Shown one piece after another: positions 36,243-45,375 of a stretch of 64,000 nucleotides of DNA. Made by a program: the position numbers and the translations under genes. A model generated the notes under the pieces. That model was given only the letters and a program-made list of their open reading frames with translations, did no database searches and was not told the origin of the DNA. The DNA lies in NCBI RefSeq assembly GCF_008704795.1, contig NZ_CP023690.1, forward strand, positions 7,698,501 to 7,762,500, given 5' to 3'. Within the stretch, counting starts at the first letter, position 1, and each line of letters starts with the position of its first letter. The stretch comes from Streptomyces spectabilis (lineage in GTDB: Bacteria > Actinomycetota > Actinomycetes > Streptomycetales > Streptomycetaceae).

Positions 36243-36740
36243 ATGACCAGGGAAGTCCGCCACCCCCTGCCGCTGTACCGACAGACCGTGCCGCCCGAGT
36301 GGATCGACTACAACGGGCACCTGAGCGAGGGCTACTACTCCGTCGCGTTCGGCTTCGCCACGGACGGCCTGATGGAGGCGACGGGCCTGCACGCCGACTA
36401 CCGCGCCGCCACGGGCGGCACCCTCTACGTCGTCGAGGCCCACGTGCGGTTCCTGCGCGAGGTCGCCGTGGGCGCCCACCTCGCGATCCGCAGCCGCGTC
36501 CTCGGCTCCTTCGCGCGCAGGCTGCACTTCGCCCACGAGATGTACGTCGTCGAGGGGCCCGCGGCCGAACCGGCGCCGGACGCCGAGCCCGTCGCGACCA
36601 TCGAACTGCTCGCACTGCACGTGGACCGGCGGCAGGGCCGCTCGGTGCCGTTCCCCGAGCCCGTGCGGGAGCGGCACGCGGGCCTCGTCGAGAAGGCGCC
36701 GCCGTGGGCGGGCAGGGCGGTCGGCACGCCGCCCCGCTGA
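36243..36740 (+). CDS. hotdog-fold acyl-CoA thioesterase
   Basis: This 165-residue single hotdog domain begins VPPEWIDYNGHLSEGYYSVAFGFATDGLME. The D-x-N-G-H segment matches thioesterases of the 4HBT class, particularly those next to carnitine or betaine catabolism genes (betainyl-CoA thioesterase type). It should hydrolyse a small acyl-CoA in the cytosol. No carnitine gene is nearby, so the substrate is open. It is divergent from geoA across 177 bp. The ATG at 36243 is preceded by GAGGAGACCGC. Confidence 0.75.
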   Translation: MTREVRHPLPLYRQTVPPEWIDYNGHLSEGYYSVAFGFATDGLMEATGLHADYRAATGGTLYVVEAHVRFLREVAVGAHLAIRSRVLGSFARRLHFAHEMYVVEGPAAEPAPDAEPVATIELLALHVDRRQGRSVPFPEPVRERHAGLVEKAPPWAGRAVGTPPR

Positions 36741-36806
36741 AGTGGTAGGAGTTCAGGGAGACGTCCTCCGTGGGGAAGGACGAGGAGAGAGCAGGGTGGC
36801 ACAGAC

Positions 36807-38147
36807 GTGAGGCTGACGATTCTCGGCGGCGGCGGGTTCCGCGTACCGCTGGTGTACCGGGCGCTGCTCGCCGACCACGAGGAGGGCCGCGTCACCGACG
36901 TCGTCCTGCACGACGTGGACGCCGGGCGGCTCGACGCGATCGCCCGGGTGCTCGCCGAGCAGGCGGCTGGCGTGCCGGACGCCCCGGCGGTACGGGTCAC
37001 CACCGACCTCGACGAGGCGCTGAGCGGCACCGACTTCGTGTTCTCCGCGATCCGCGTCGGCGGTCTGGAGGGCCGCGCCGCCGACGAGCGGGTCGCGCTC
37101 GCCGAGGGCGTGCTCGGGCAGGAGACCGTGGGCGCGGGCGGCATCGCGTACGGCCTGCGGACCGTGCCCGTCGCCCTCGACATCGCCCGGCGCGTGGCGC
37201 GGCTCGCGCCCGAGGCGTGGGTCATCAACTTCACCAACCCCGCCGGGCTCGTCACCGAGGCCATGTCCCGGCACCTCGGCGACCGGGTCATCGGCATCTG
37301 TGACTCCCCGGTGGGGCTCGCCCGCCGCGTCGCGCGGCTGCTCGGCGTCGAGCCCGGCCGGGCCTGGGCCGACTACGCGGGCCTCAACCACCTGGGCTGG
37401 CTGCGCGGCCTGTGGGTGGACGGCCGCGACGAGCTGCCGCGCCTGCTCGCCGACCGCGACCTCCTGGAGTCCTTCGAGGAGGGCAAGCTCTTCGGCGCCG
37501 ACTGGCTCCAGTCCCTGGGCGCGATCCCCAACGAGTACCTGCACTACTACTACTTCAACCGCGACGCGGTCGCCGCCTACCAGCGGGCCGAGCGGACGCG
37601 CGGGGCCTTCCTGCGCGACCAGCAGGCCCGGTTCTACCAGGCCCTGAGCGGACCCGACGCGCCCGCGTTCCGGACCTGGGACGCCACCCGCGCCGATCGC
37701 GAGGCGACGTACATGGCGGCGAGCCGGGAGGCCGCGGGGGCCGGGGAGCGGGCCGAGGAGGACCTGGAGTCGGGCGGCTACGAGCAGGTCGCCCTGGCCC
37801 TGATGCGGGCCGTCGCGCGCGACGAGCGGACGACGCTGATCCTCAACGTCCGCAACCGCACGACCCTGTCGGTGCTCGACGAGGACGCCGTGGTGGAGGT
37901 GCCCTGCGTCGTCGACGCGAGCGGGGCGCACCCCGTGTCCGTCGATCCGCTGCCGGGGCACGCCGCGGGGCTGGTCTGCGCGGTGAAGGCCGTGGAGCGC
38001 GAGGTGCTCACGGCCGTGGAGGACCGCTCCCGCGCGGCGGCGGTCAAGGCGTTCGCCCTGCACCCCCTGGTCGACTCGGTGACGGTGGCGCACCGCCTCA
38101 CCACCGCCTACCAGCAGGCCCACCCCGCCCTCGCCTATCTGACGTGA
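36807..38147 (+). CDS. glycoside hydrolase family 4 enzyme (6-phospho-beta-glucosidase type)
   Basis: This 446-residue GH4 enzyme cleaves glycosides by an NAD- and metal-dependent redox-elimination mechanism. The N-terminal Rossmann motif is TILGGGGFRVPLVYRAL, followed by FVFSAIRVGG. The metal-site regions are INFTNPAGLVTEA, GICDSPVGL and NHLGWLRG. The motif ICDSP, with Cys and Asp, fits the phospho-beta-glucosidase branch. The start is GTG at 36807. Its TGA directly abuts the stop codon of the convergent FBP gene, with no base between. No PTS gene is visible nearby. Confidence 0.85.
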   Translation: MRLTILGGGGFRVPLVYRALLADHEEGRVTDVVLHDVDAGRLDAIARVLAEQAAGVPDAPAVRVTTDLDEALSGTDFVFSAIRVGGLEGRAADERVALAEGVLGQETVGAGGIAYGLRTVPVALDIARRVARLAPEAWVINFTNPAGLVTEAMSRHLGDRVIGICDSPVGLARRVARLLGVEPGRAWADYAGLNHLGWLRGLWVDGRDELPRLLADRDLLESFEEGKLFGADWLQSLGAIPNEYLHYYYFNRDAVAAYQRAERTRGAFLRDQQARFYQALSGPDAPAFRTWDATRADREATYMAASREAAGAGERAEEDLESGGYEQVALALMRAVARDERTTLILNVRNRTTLSVLDEDAVVEVPCVVDASGAHPVSVDPLPGHAAGLVCAVKAVEREVLTAVEDRSRAAAVKAFALHPLVDSVTVAHRLTTAYQQAHPALAYLT

Positions 38148-38654
38148 CTAGCGGCCCTCGCCCACCTGGTCGAGGAAGCCGTGGAGGTTGCGGAGCGTCC
38201 GCTCGTGCTGCTCCTCAAGGCTCAGGCTCTCCTCGAACCGCCGGGCGAGCGCCGACGTCTTCTTGCCCCGTACGTACAGGGAGCACGCCAGGTCGGCGCA
38301 GATGTAGAGCCCCACCGAGTTCCCCTGGCGCCCCGCCTCGCCCGCACGGGGCGCGACGAACAGCGTGATGCCCGACCCGGCCTGCGGGGTCACGCACACC
38401 GAGCAGATGCTGGACTTGAGCATGCTGCGGCGCGCCCCGGTGGACGCCCGCAGCGCCACGCCGAGCAGGGCGCCGCCGTCCCGCCGCGCCACCACATAGC
38501 CGCGGTCCGGCGCCTTGGGGTCGCGCCAGCCGAGGAAGTCGAGGTCGTCCCAGGGGGTCTCGGCGAACCCCGGGGGCAGCGTCAGGCGCCGCGCCTCGCC
38601 CTTGGAGCAGTTCACGAAGGACGCGCGGATCTCTTTCTCGCCGAGTGGTTCCAT
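38148..38654 (-). CDS. FBP-domain (EF-G-binding, FusB-like) zinc-finger protein
   Basis: This 168-residue protein resembles the FusB/FusC-type EF-G-binding family. The central IRASFVNCSKGEARRLTLPP opens the domain. The C-terminal four-cysteine treble-clef finger consists of SICSVC and YICADLAC. FusB proteins rescue EF-G from fusidic acid on the ribosome, and actinobacterial members are mostly uncharacterised. The ATG at 38654 follows the GNAT stop by 13 nt, and the ribosome site is weak. It is the third gene of a minus-strand operon with a quinone-reductase-like and a GNAT gene. A translation-factor or antibiotic-tolerance role is inferred. Confidence 0.78.
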   Translation of the reverse strand: MEPLGEKEIRASFVNCSKGEARRLTLPPGFAETPWDDLDFLGWRDPKAPDRGYVVARRDGGALLGVALRASTGARRSMLKSSICSVCVTPQAGSGITLFVAPRAGEAGRQGNSVGLYICADLACSLYVRGKKTSALARRFEESLSLEEQHERTLRNLHGFLDQVGEGR

Positions 38655-38667
38655 GATCCGGAAGTTA

Positions 38668-39441
38668 TCAACCGGACCGGACGGCCGTCCTCCCATTTTC
38701 CGCCGCCCCGTCCGGCGCCGGGCCCGCCGCTCGCAGCGCCGGCAGCGGCGGCCGCGCCGCCCGGAACGGGAGGGAGCGGCGCATCGCGAAACCGAGGGCC
38801 TCGTACAGGCGGATCGCCCCGGTGTTCCGCGCCGAGGTGTGGAGGAAGGGCGTCTCGCCGCGCTCCCGTATCCCGTGCGCGACGGCGCGCACGAGCCGGG
38901 CCGCCAGCCCGCGCCCCCGGTACGCCGGGTCGGTGCAGACCGCGCTGATCTCCGTGAACCCCGGCGGCCGCAGCCGTTCCCCGGCCATCGCGACGAGCGC
39001 GCCGCGGTGCCGCAGGCCCAGATACGCGCCGAGTTCCACGGTGCGCGGCAGGAAGGGGCCCGGCCGGGTGCGCGCGACCAGGCCGAGCATCTCGGGCACG
39101 TCGGCGGGCCCGAGCCGCACCGCTTCGGCGTCGGGCGCGGCCGCCACGCCCTCGTCGACGAGTTGCACGCCCGCCACGTCGAACGTCAGCTCCCAGCCCG
39201 CGGGCACGGGCGTGCCGACGCCGGGCAGCGGCACGGAGCCGTCGGCCCCCGCGAAGCCTGCCAGGTCCGCCCAGTCGGCCGCGTCCGGCTCGGCGGGCAG
39301 GCCGAGCCAGGGCGAGACGTCCACGGGGTAGCGCACCACCCGCCCGCGCCGCTCGGCGAACCGGGCGTGCGGGCCGGTGAGCGAGGCGAGCCCGGGGTTG
39401 TCCAGCACGTCGGGGGACGGCGCGGCCGGGCCGCCGGTCAC
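38668..39441 (-). CDS. GNAT-family N-acetyltransferase
   Basis: This 257-residue protein has its GNAT fold in the C-terminal half. The acetyl-CoA-binding motif A is ISAVCTDPAYRGRGLAARLVRAVAHGIRERG, and TSARNTGAIRLYEALGF follows. The N-terminal 110 residues form a separate segment (WLGLPAEPDAADWADLAGFAG) seen in larger Streptomyces GNAT proteins. The GTG start overlaps the preceding reductase stop (GTGA), showing translational coupling. The acceptor is unknown. Confidence 0.83.
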   Translation of the reverse strand: MTGGPAAPSPDVLDNPGLASLTGPHARFAERRGRVVRYPVDVSPWLGLPAEPDAADWADLAGFAGADGSVPLPGVGTPVPAGWELTFDVAGVQLVDEGVAAAPDAEAVRLGPADVPEMLGLVARTRPGPFLPRTVELGAYLGLRHRGALVAMAGERLRPPGFTEISAVCTDPAYRGRGLAARLVRAVAHGIRERGETPFLHTSARNTGAIRLYEALGFAMRRSLPFRAARPPLPALRAAGPAPDGAAENGRTAVRSG

Positions 39442-40358
39442 CGCCCGACCTCGATCACGACCTTGCCGCGCGCGTGCCCCGACTCGACGGCCCTGAGCGC
39501 CTCGCCCGCCCGCTCCAGCGGATACGTGGCCGTGAGGTGCGGGCGCAGCACGTCCGCGGCGGCGAGCGCGGCCACCGCGTCCAGGACCTCGGCGCTGCGG
39601 GCCCGCGCGACGGGGGAGCCGCCGAGCTCGGCGACGATCTGCTTGCCGCCCGCGGTGATCAGCTTCGTGCGGTCCGCCACAAGCTCGGCGACGGCCCGCA
39701 GGTGGTCGCCGCCGACCAGGTCGAAGACGCCGTCGACGCCGTCCGGCGCGAGCGCCCGGATCCGCTCCACCAGCTCGGGGCCCGGCGCCACGTGCACGGC
39801 CCCGAGCGACTCGACGTACTCCTTCTTGCCCTCGCTGGCCGTGCCGATGACGCGCAGCCCCTCGTGGCGCGCGAGCCGCGCGGCGTAGCCGCCGACCCCG
39901 CCGCCGACGCCCGTGACCAACAGCGTGGCCCCGGCGGCGAGGGCGAGCTGGCGGACGCCGTCGTACGCGGTCGCGGCGGCGACGGGCAGGGCCGCCGCCT
40001 CGGCGAACGAAAGGCCGTCCGGCTTGTGCGCGGCGATCGCCACGGGAAGGAGCGTGTACTCGGCGTACCCGCCGGTGAGCGTGGACCCGAACACCGCGTC
40101 GCCGACGGCGAAGCCGGTGACGTCCGGGCCGACCTCCTCGACGACGCCCGCCGCCTCGCTGCCGAGGACCTCTGGCAGCTCCGCGGCCGCCTGGCCCGGC
40201 CTGCGGTAGCCGCCGCGCAGCTTGTGGTCGACGGGGTTGACGCCCGCGGCGCGCACGGCGACCAGGAGCTGGCCCGGGCCCGGCCGCGGCGGCTCCCGGT
40301 CGATGAGGGCCTCCACCTCGGGGCCACCGTGCCGGGTGTACACATACGCCTTGGCCAT
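39438..40358 (-). CDS. NADP-dependent quinone oxidoreductase-like MDR protein
   Basis: This 306-residue zinc-free member of the MDR superfamily begins MAKAYVYTRHGGPEVEAL. It has RAAGVNPVDHKLRGG and the NADPH-binding motif LLVTGVGGGVGGYAARLA, as in quinone reductases. It has no zinc-binding cysteine set. GAGGAGCGC precedes the ATG at 40358. It leads the reductase/GNAT/FBP operon and is divergent from the phospholipase C gene. Confidence 0.85.
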   Translation of the reverse strand: MAKAYVYTRHGGPEVEALIDREPPRPGPGQLLVAVRAAGVNPVDHKLRGGYRRPGQAAAELPEVLGSEAAGVVEEVGPDVTGFAVGDAVFGSTLTGGYAEYTLLPVAIAAHKPDGLSFAEAAALPVAAATAYDGVRQLALAAGATLLVTGVGGGVGGYAARLARHEGLRVIGTASEGKKEYVESLGAVHVAPGPELVERIRALAPDGVDGVFDLVGGDHLRAVAELVADRTKLITAGGKQIVAELGGSPVARARSAEVLDAVAALAAADVLRPHLTATYPLERAGEALRAVESGHARGKVVIEVGR

Positions 40359-40460
40359 GCGCTCCTCGCTCTCCTGCGTGGACGGGACGCGCGGCGCCGG
40401 GGGCGCCGCACCAGTGATCACAAGGCCGGCCGCCGCACGGGCATTCCCCGGCCCCGGAGT

Positions 40461-40498
40461 GTTCACGGGGCCGCAACGTGTTCACGGGGCGGCAACGT
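40461..40498. repeat. tandem 19-bp repeat in the plc promoter region
   Basis: GTTCACGGGGCCGCAACGT (40461-40479) is followed without a gap by a copy differing at one base (40480-40498). Each unit starts with GTTCAC, the core of Streptomyces PHO-box units. The period is 19 rather than the usual 11 bp. Confidence 0.6.
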
Positions 40499-40507
40499 TG
40501 GCCATGT

Positions 40508-40529
40508 CTTCACACGGCGGTCATCGCAC
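40508..40529 (+). promoter_or_regulatory. PHO-box-like pair of adjacent 11-bp units
   Basis: CTTCACACGGC (40508-40518) and GGTCATCGCAC (40519-40529) are adjacent 11-mers. The second matches the first seven positions of the PhoP unit (G, G/T, T, C, A, Y, Y). The first matches five of the seven. They lie about 80 bp upstream of a phospholipase C gene, a typical phosphate-starvation target. PhoP control is inferred. Confidence 0.35.
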
Positions 40530-40611
40530 CGCCCGCCTCTTCCGTCAGCCTTGCTCCGCTTGACACACTGCATCCGCCCACGCCCCCCACATCACGTGAG
40601 GTCCCTTCCCC

Positions 40612-42669
40612 ATGCCCGAAATCAACCGGCGCCGCTTCCTGCAACTCGCCGGCGGCACGGCCGCGTTCTCCGCGCTCTCCGAGAGCATCGGTCGCGCCGC
40701 GTCCCTGCCCGCACGGCGCCGCTCCGGCTCCATCGAGGACGTGGAGCACATCGTCGTCCTGATGCAGGAGAACCGTTCCTTCGACCACTACTTCGGCACC
40801 CTCAAGGGCGTGCGCGGCTTCGGTGACCCCCGCCCGGTGGCGCTGCCCGGCGGCAAGCCGGTGTGGCACCAGAAGGGCGGCGGCAAGGAGGTCCTGCCGT
40901 TCCACCCGGACGCGGCCGACCTGGGCATGCAGTTCATCGCCGGGCTCGACCACGACTGGGCGGGCGGCCACCGGGCGTTCAACAACGGCGCGTACGACCA
41001 GTGGATCCCGGCCAAGTCCGAGCGGACCATGGCCTACCTCACGCGCGGGGACATCCCCTTCCACTACGCGCTCGCCGACGCCTTCACCATCTGCGACGCC
41101 TACCACTGCTCGTTCATGGGGGCCACCGATCCCAACCGCTACTACATGCTCACCGGGCACGTCGGCAACGACGGCACCGGCGGCGGCCCCGTCCTCGGCA
41201 ACCAGGAGGCGGGCTACGGCTGGACCACGTACGCCGAGCGCCTGGAGAAGGCCGGGATCTCCTGGAAGGTGTACCAGGACATCGGCGACGGCCTGGACGC
41301 GGCGGGCAAATGGGGCTGGATCACGGACGCCTACCGCGGCAACTACGGCGACAACTCCCTCCTCTACTTCAACACCTTCCGCGGCGCCAAGCCCGGCGAC
41401 CCCCTCTACGACAAGGCCCGCACCGGCACGAACGTCAAGGCGGGCGACGGCTACTTCGACATCCTGAAGGCCGACGTCAAGGCGGACCGGCTGCCGCAGA
41501 TCTCCTGGATCGCCGCCCCCGAGGCCTTCAGCGAGCACCCCAACTGGCCCGTGAACTACGGCGCCTGGTACATCGCACAGGTCCTGGACGCGCTCACCGC
41601 CAACCCCGAGGTGTGGGCGAAGACCGCCCTGTTCATCACGTACGACGAGAACGACGGGTACTTCGACCACGTCGTGCCGCCCTACGTCCCCTCATCGGCG
41701 AACCAGGGCCTGTCCACCGTCGCCACCGCGCTCGACCACTTCCCGGGCAACGCCCAGTACGCCGCCGGGCACTACGGCCTCGGCCAGCGCGTGCCGATGG
41801 TCGTCGTGTCGCCGTGGAGCACCGGCGGGTTCGTCTGCTCCCAGGTGCTCGACCACACCTCGATCATCCGCTTCATGGAGCGCAGGTTCGGCGTGCGCGA
41901 GCCGAACATCTCGCCGTGGCGCCGGGCCGTCTGCGGCGACCTGACCGCCGCGTTCGACTTCGCGGGCCGGGACACCTCCCCGGCCGCGCTGCCCGACACC
42001 TCCGGCTACGAGCCGCCGGACCACGCGCGCCACCCCGACTACTACCCGAAGCCGCCCGTGAGCCCGGCCCTGCCGAAGCAGGAGTCCGGCTCCCGGCGCA
42101 CCCGCCCGCTGCCGTACGCACCCCTCGTCGACGGCCTGGCGACGCCCGCCGACGGCAAGTTCCGGCTCACCTTCGGCGGCGGGGACGCGGCGGGCGTCTG
42201 CTTCCACGTACGCGCGGGCAACCGCGGCGACGGACCCTGGACCTACACCACCGAGGCCGGGAAGACGCTCTCCGACGCCTGGAACTCGGCGTACTCGGGC
42301 GGCAGTCACGACCTGTCCGTGTTCGGCCCCAACGGCTTCCTGCGCACCTTCAAGGGTCCCGGCAAGAAGGCGGGACCCGAGGTCACCGCCCGCCACGACC
42401 GCGCCACCGGCAACATCAAGCTCACCCTCACCAACGCGGGAACCACCGCCTGCGTCCTGACGGTGACGAACGCCTACGGCGGCCGCAAGGAGACCTTCCA
42501 GGTCAAGCCCGGCGCGACCGTCCAGCACACGGTGGACCTGCGGGGCAGTGAGCGCTGGTACGACCTGACGGTCCTCGCCGACACCGACGCGGGGTTCCTG
42601 CGGCGCCTGGCCGGGCACGTGGAGACCGGCGCGGCCGGAGTGAGCGACCCGGGCCTCGCCACGGCCTGA
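40612..42669 (+). CDS. Tat-exported phosphocholine-type phospholipase C
   Basis: This 685-residue secreted enzyme of the acid-phosphatase-like phospholipase C family cleaves phospholipid headgroups. The N-terminus carries a twin-arginine signal, NRRRFLQLAGGTAAFSAL. Catalytic metal-site motifs follow: MQENRSFDHYFG, ATDPNRYYMLTGH, YDENDGYFDHV and HTSIIRFMERRFG. Two C-terminal beta domains (about 500-685) are of the DUF756 type found in this enzyme class. The N-terminus and repeats upstream suggest secretion and phosphate-linked expression. A strong hairpin follows the stop. Headgroup preference cannot be read from the sequence. Confidence 0.9.
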   Translation: MPEINRRRFLQLAGGTAAFSALSESIGRAASLPARRRSGSIEDVEHIVVLMQENRSFDHYFGTLKGVRGFGDPRPVALPGGKPVWHQKGGGKEVLPFHPDAADLGMQFIAGLDHDWAGGHRAFNNGAYDQWIPAKSERTMAYLTRGDIPFHYALADAFTICDAYHCSFMGATDPNRYYMLTGHVGNDGTGGGPVLGNQEAGYGWTTYAERLEKAGISWKVYQDIGDGLDAAGKWGWITDAYRGNYGDNSLLYFNTFRGAKPGDPLYDKARTGTNVKAGDGYFDILKADVKADRLPQISWIAAPEAFSEHPNWPVNYGAWYIAQVLDALTANPEVWAKTALFITYDENDGYFDHVVPPYVPSSANQGLSTVATALDHFPGNAQYAAGHYGLGQRVPMVVVSPWSTGGFVCSQVLDHTSIIRFMERRFGVREPNISPWRRAVCGDLTAAFDFAGRDTSPAALPDTSGYEPPDHARHPDYYPKPPVSPALPKQESGSRRTRPLPYAPLVDGLATPADGKFRLTFGGGDAAGVCFHVRAGNRGDGPWTYTTEAGKTLSDAWNSAYSGGSHDLSVFGPNGFLRTFKGPGKKAGPEVTARHDRATGNIKLTLTNAGTTACVLTVTNAYGGRKETFQVKPGATVQHTVDLRGSERWYDLTVLADTDAGFLRRLAGHVETGAAGVSDPGLATA

Positions 42670-42683
42670 CCCCCGGGCGCGCC

Positions 42684-42716
42684 GCGGGGCCCCGCAAAAC
42701 CGTTGCGGGGCCCCGC
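42684..42716 (+). terminator. strong hairpin terminator after the phospholipase gene
   Basis: GCGGGGCCCCGCAA (42684-42697) pairs perfectly over 14 bp with TTGCGGGGCCCCGC (42703-42716) around loop AACCG. There is no T-tract, as usual in high-GC actinomycetes. It lies 15 nt after the stop codon and insulates the valS gene. Confidence 0.7.
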
Positions 42717-42741
42717 CGCCCCGGCGTTAGCATCCGGGAGC

Positions 42742-45321
42742 ATGAACCGCACCCACCGCCCGAGCGGCGCCCCGGACAAGCCCGTCCTCGACGGTCTTGA
42801 GCAGCACTGGTCCCGGCGGTGGGCAGAGGACGGCGTATACGCCTTCGACGCGGACGCCGCCCGCACCGGGCCGCGCGACGCCGTCTTCTCCATCGACACC
42901 CCGCCGCCCACGGTGAGCGGCTCCCTGCACGTCGGCCACGTCTTCTCGTACACGCACACCGACACCGTCGCCCGCTACCAGCGCATGCGCGGCAAGAACG
43001 TCTTCTACCCCATGGGCTGGGACGACAACGGCCTGCCCACGGAGCGCCGGGTGCAGAACCACTACGGCGTCCGCTGCGACCCCACCGTGGCGTACGACCC
43101 CGACTTCACCCCGCCCGAGCGGCCCGGCAAGCGGCAGGTCCCCGTCTCCCGGCGGACCTTCATCGAGCTGTGCGAGCGCCTCACCGCCGAGGACGAGCGG
43201 GCCTTCGAGGACCTGTGGCGCACGCTCGGCCTGTCCGTCGACTGGTCGCGGACGTACCGGACGATCGACGCGCGGGCCCGCGCCGCGTCGCAGGCCGCCT
43301 TCCTCGACGACCTGGCGCGCGGCGACGCCTACCTGGCCGAGGCGCCCACGCTGTGGGACGTCACCTTCCGCACGGCCGTCGCGCAGGCCGAGCTGGAGGA
43401 CAGGGAGCGGCCGGGCGCCTACCACCGGATCGGCTTCCGCGGCCCCGACGGCCGTGCCGTCCTCGTCGACACCACCCGGCCCGAACTCCTGCCCGCCTGC
43501 GTCGCCCTGGTCGCGCACCCGGACGACGAGCGCTACCGCGACCTGGTCGGCACGTCCGTCCGCTCGCCCCTGTTCGACGTCGAGGTCCCCGTCGTCGCGC
43601 ACCACCTGGCCGCGCCCGACAAGGGCACGGGCATCGCGATGGTGTGCACGTTCGGCGACACCACGGACGTCACGTGGTGGCGCGAACTGCGGCTCGCCAC
43701 CCGGCCGGTCATCGGCTGGGACGGCCGCTTCCTCGCGGCCGCGCCGAGCGGCCTCACCTCGCCCGCCGCCCTCGCCGCGTACGCCGACCTCGCGGGCGCC
43801 ACCGCGCACACCGCGCGGGAGCGCGTCGTCGCGATGCTGCGCGCGGGCGGCGAGCTGCACGGCGAGCCGCGCCCCGTCACGCACGCGGTGAAGTTCTTCG
43901 AGAAGGGCGACAAGCCCCTGGAGATCGTCACCACCCGCCAGTGGTACCTGCGCAACGGCGGCAGGGACGAGCGGCTGCGGTCCGCGCTCCTGGCCCGCGG
44001 CGCGGAACTCCAGTGGCACCCGCCGCACATGAAGGTCCGCTACGACAACTGGGTCGGCGGCCTCAACGGCGACTGGCTGATCAGCCGCCAGCGCTTCTTC
44101 GGCGTCCCCATCCCGCTGTGGTACCCGCTCGACGGCGAGGGAGAGCCCGACCACGGCCGCCCGATCGTCCCGGACCCGGCGGCGCTGCCCGTCGACCCCG
44201 GCGCGCAGGCCCCGCCCGGCTACGCGGAGCACCAGCGCGGCGAGCCGCACGGCTTCACCGGCGATCCGGACGTCATGGACACCTGGGCCACCTCGTCGCT
44301 CACCCCGCAGATCGCCGGACGGCGCCTCGCGGACCCGGAGCTCTTCGCCCGTGTCTTCCCGATGGACCTGCGGCCGCAGGCCCACGAGATCATCCGCACC
44401 TGGCTGTTCGCCACGGTCGTGCGCGCCCACACGGGCCACGGCACCCTGCCGTGGCGGCACGCCGCGATCTCCGGCTGGATCCTCGACCCCGACCGCAAGA
44501 AGATGTCGAAGTCCAAGGGCAACGCCGTCACGCCCACGGACCTGCTGGACCAGCACGGCTCGGACGCGGTGCGCTACTGGGCGGCGAGCGCGCGGCCCGG
44601 CACGGACACCGCCTTCGACACCGGCCAGATGAAGATCGGCCGACGGCTCGCGACGAAGCTCCTCAACGTCGGGAAGTTCGTGCTCGGCATCGGCGGCGAC
44701 CCGGGCGCACGAGCCGTGACCGAGCCGCTCGACCGCGCCCTGCTCGCCGCGCTCGCCACGACCGTCGAGGAGGCGAGCGCCGCCTTCGACGCGTTCGACC
44801 ACGCGCGCGCCCTGGACCGCGCCGAACAGTTCTTCTGGCGCTTCTGCGACGACTACGTGGAGCTGGTCAAGGCCCGCGCGTACGGCGACCACGGCGACGA
44901 GGCGGCGCGCGACTCGGCCCGGGCGACGCTGCACACGGCTCTGGACACGGTGGTGCGGCTCTTCGCGCCCGTCCTGCCCTTCGTCACCGAGGAGGTCCGG
45001 TCCTGGTACGCGGACGGCAGCGTCCACCGTGCCGCGTGGCCGTCCGCCGAGGCGCTGCGGGCGCTCGCGGGGGACGCGGACCCGGCGGTCCTCACCGCGG
45101 CCGGCGAGGTCATCGCGCACGTCCGCAAGGCCAAGTCCCTCGCGCGCCTCTCCCTGCGGGCCGAGGTCGGGACCGTCGAGCTGTGGGCGCCGCGCGCGAC
45201 GCTCGACCGCTTCGCCCTGGCCGAGCGGGACGTCCGGGCCGCGGGGCGGGTGGGGACGGTGTCGGTCCGCGAGGCCGACGGTGAGCTGCGCGTGGAGGTG
45301 CTGCTCACACCGTTCCGCTGA
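42742..45321 (+). CDS. valS: valyl-tRNA synthetase of the archaeal/rickettsial type
   Basis: This 859-residue class I synthetase charges tRNA-Val. The HIGH-type motif is [12 protein letters not shown], the KMSKS motif is KKMSKSKGN, the editing domain occupies about residues 180-370, and the anticodon-binding domain follows the catalytic core. Its segment [24 protein letters not shown] is characteristic of the ValRS branch seen in archaea and Rickettsia. It differs from the usual actinobacterial enzyme, which has GMDHAGIATQ and a C-terminal coiled coil; no such coiled coil is present here. The ATG at 42742 has GGGAG upstream and a TAGCAT -10-like box 10 nt before it. Whether the genome also has the usual valS cannot be seen here. 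Confidence 0.88.
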   Translation: MNRTHRPSGAPDKPVLDGLEQHWSRRWAEDGVYAFDADAARTGPRDAVFSIDTPPPTVSGSLHVGHVFSYTHTDTVARYQRMRGKNVFYPMGWDDNGLPTERRVQNHYGVRCDPTVAYDPDFTPPERPGKRQVPVSRRTFIELCERLTAEDERAFEDLWRTLGLSVDWSRTYRTIDARARAASQAAFLDDLARGDAYLAEAPTLWDVTFRTAVAQAELEDRERPGAYHRIGFRGPDGRAVLVDTTRPELLPACVALVAHPDDERYRDLVGTSVRSPLFDVEVPVVAHHLAAPDKGTGIAMVCTFGDTTDVTWWRELRLATRPVIGWDGRFLAAAPSGLTSPAALAAYADLAGATAHTARERVVAMLRAGGELHGEPRPVTHAVKFFEKGDKPLEIVTTRQWYLRNGGRDERLRSALLARGAELQWHPPHMKVRYDNWVGGLNGDWLISRQRFFGVPIPLWYPLDGEGEPDHGRPIVPDPAALPVDPGAQAPPGYAEHQRGEPHGFTGDPDVMDTWATSSLTPQIAGRRLADPELFARVFPMDLRPQAHEIIRTWLFATVVRAHTGHGTLPWRHAAISGWILDPDRKKMSKSKGNAVTPTDLLDQHGSDAVRYWAASARPGTDTAFDTGQMKIGRRLATKLLNVGKFVLGIGGDPGARAVTEPLDRALLAALATTVEEASAAFDAFDHARALDRAEQFFWRFCDDYVELVKARAYGDHGDEAARDSARATLHTALDTVVRLFAPVLPFVTEEVRSWYADGSVHRAAWPSAEALRALAGDADPAVLTAAGEVIAHVRKAKSLARLSLRAEVGTVELWAPRATLDRFALAERDVRAAGRVGTVSVREADGELRVEVLLTPFR

Positions 45322-45360
45322 GCGGAACGCGGGGCTGGCGGAGCCCACCGGGGGGCACGG

Positions 45361-45375
45361 TAGTGTGCCCGGGTG
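45361..45375 (+). promoter_or_regulatory. putative leaderless promoter of the scramblase-like gene
   Basis: TAGTGT (45361-45366) fits TANNNT and ends 7 nt before the GTG at 45373. There is no ribosome site next to the start. The transcript would begin at or very near the initiation codon. Confidence 0.45.

Noticed and set aside
45310..45326. Small inverted repeat GTTCCGC-TGA-GCGGAAC at the valS stop
   Set aside because: The stem is only 7 bp with a 3-nt loop and includes the stop codon. It is too weak to call a terminator.
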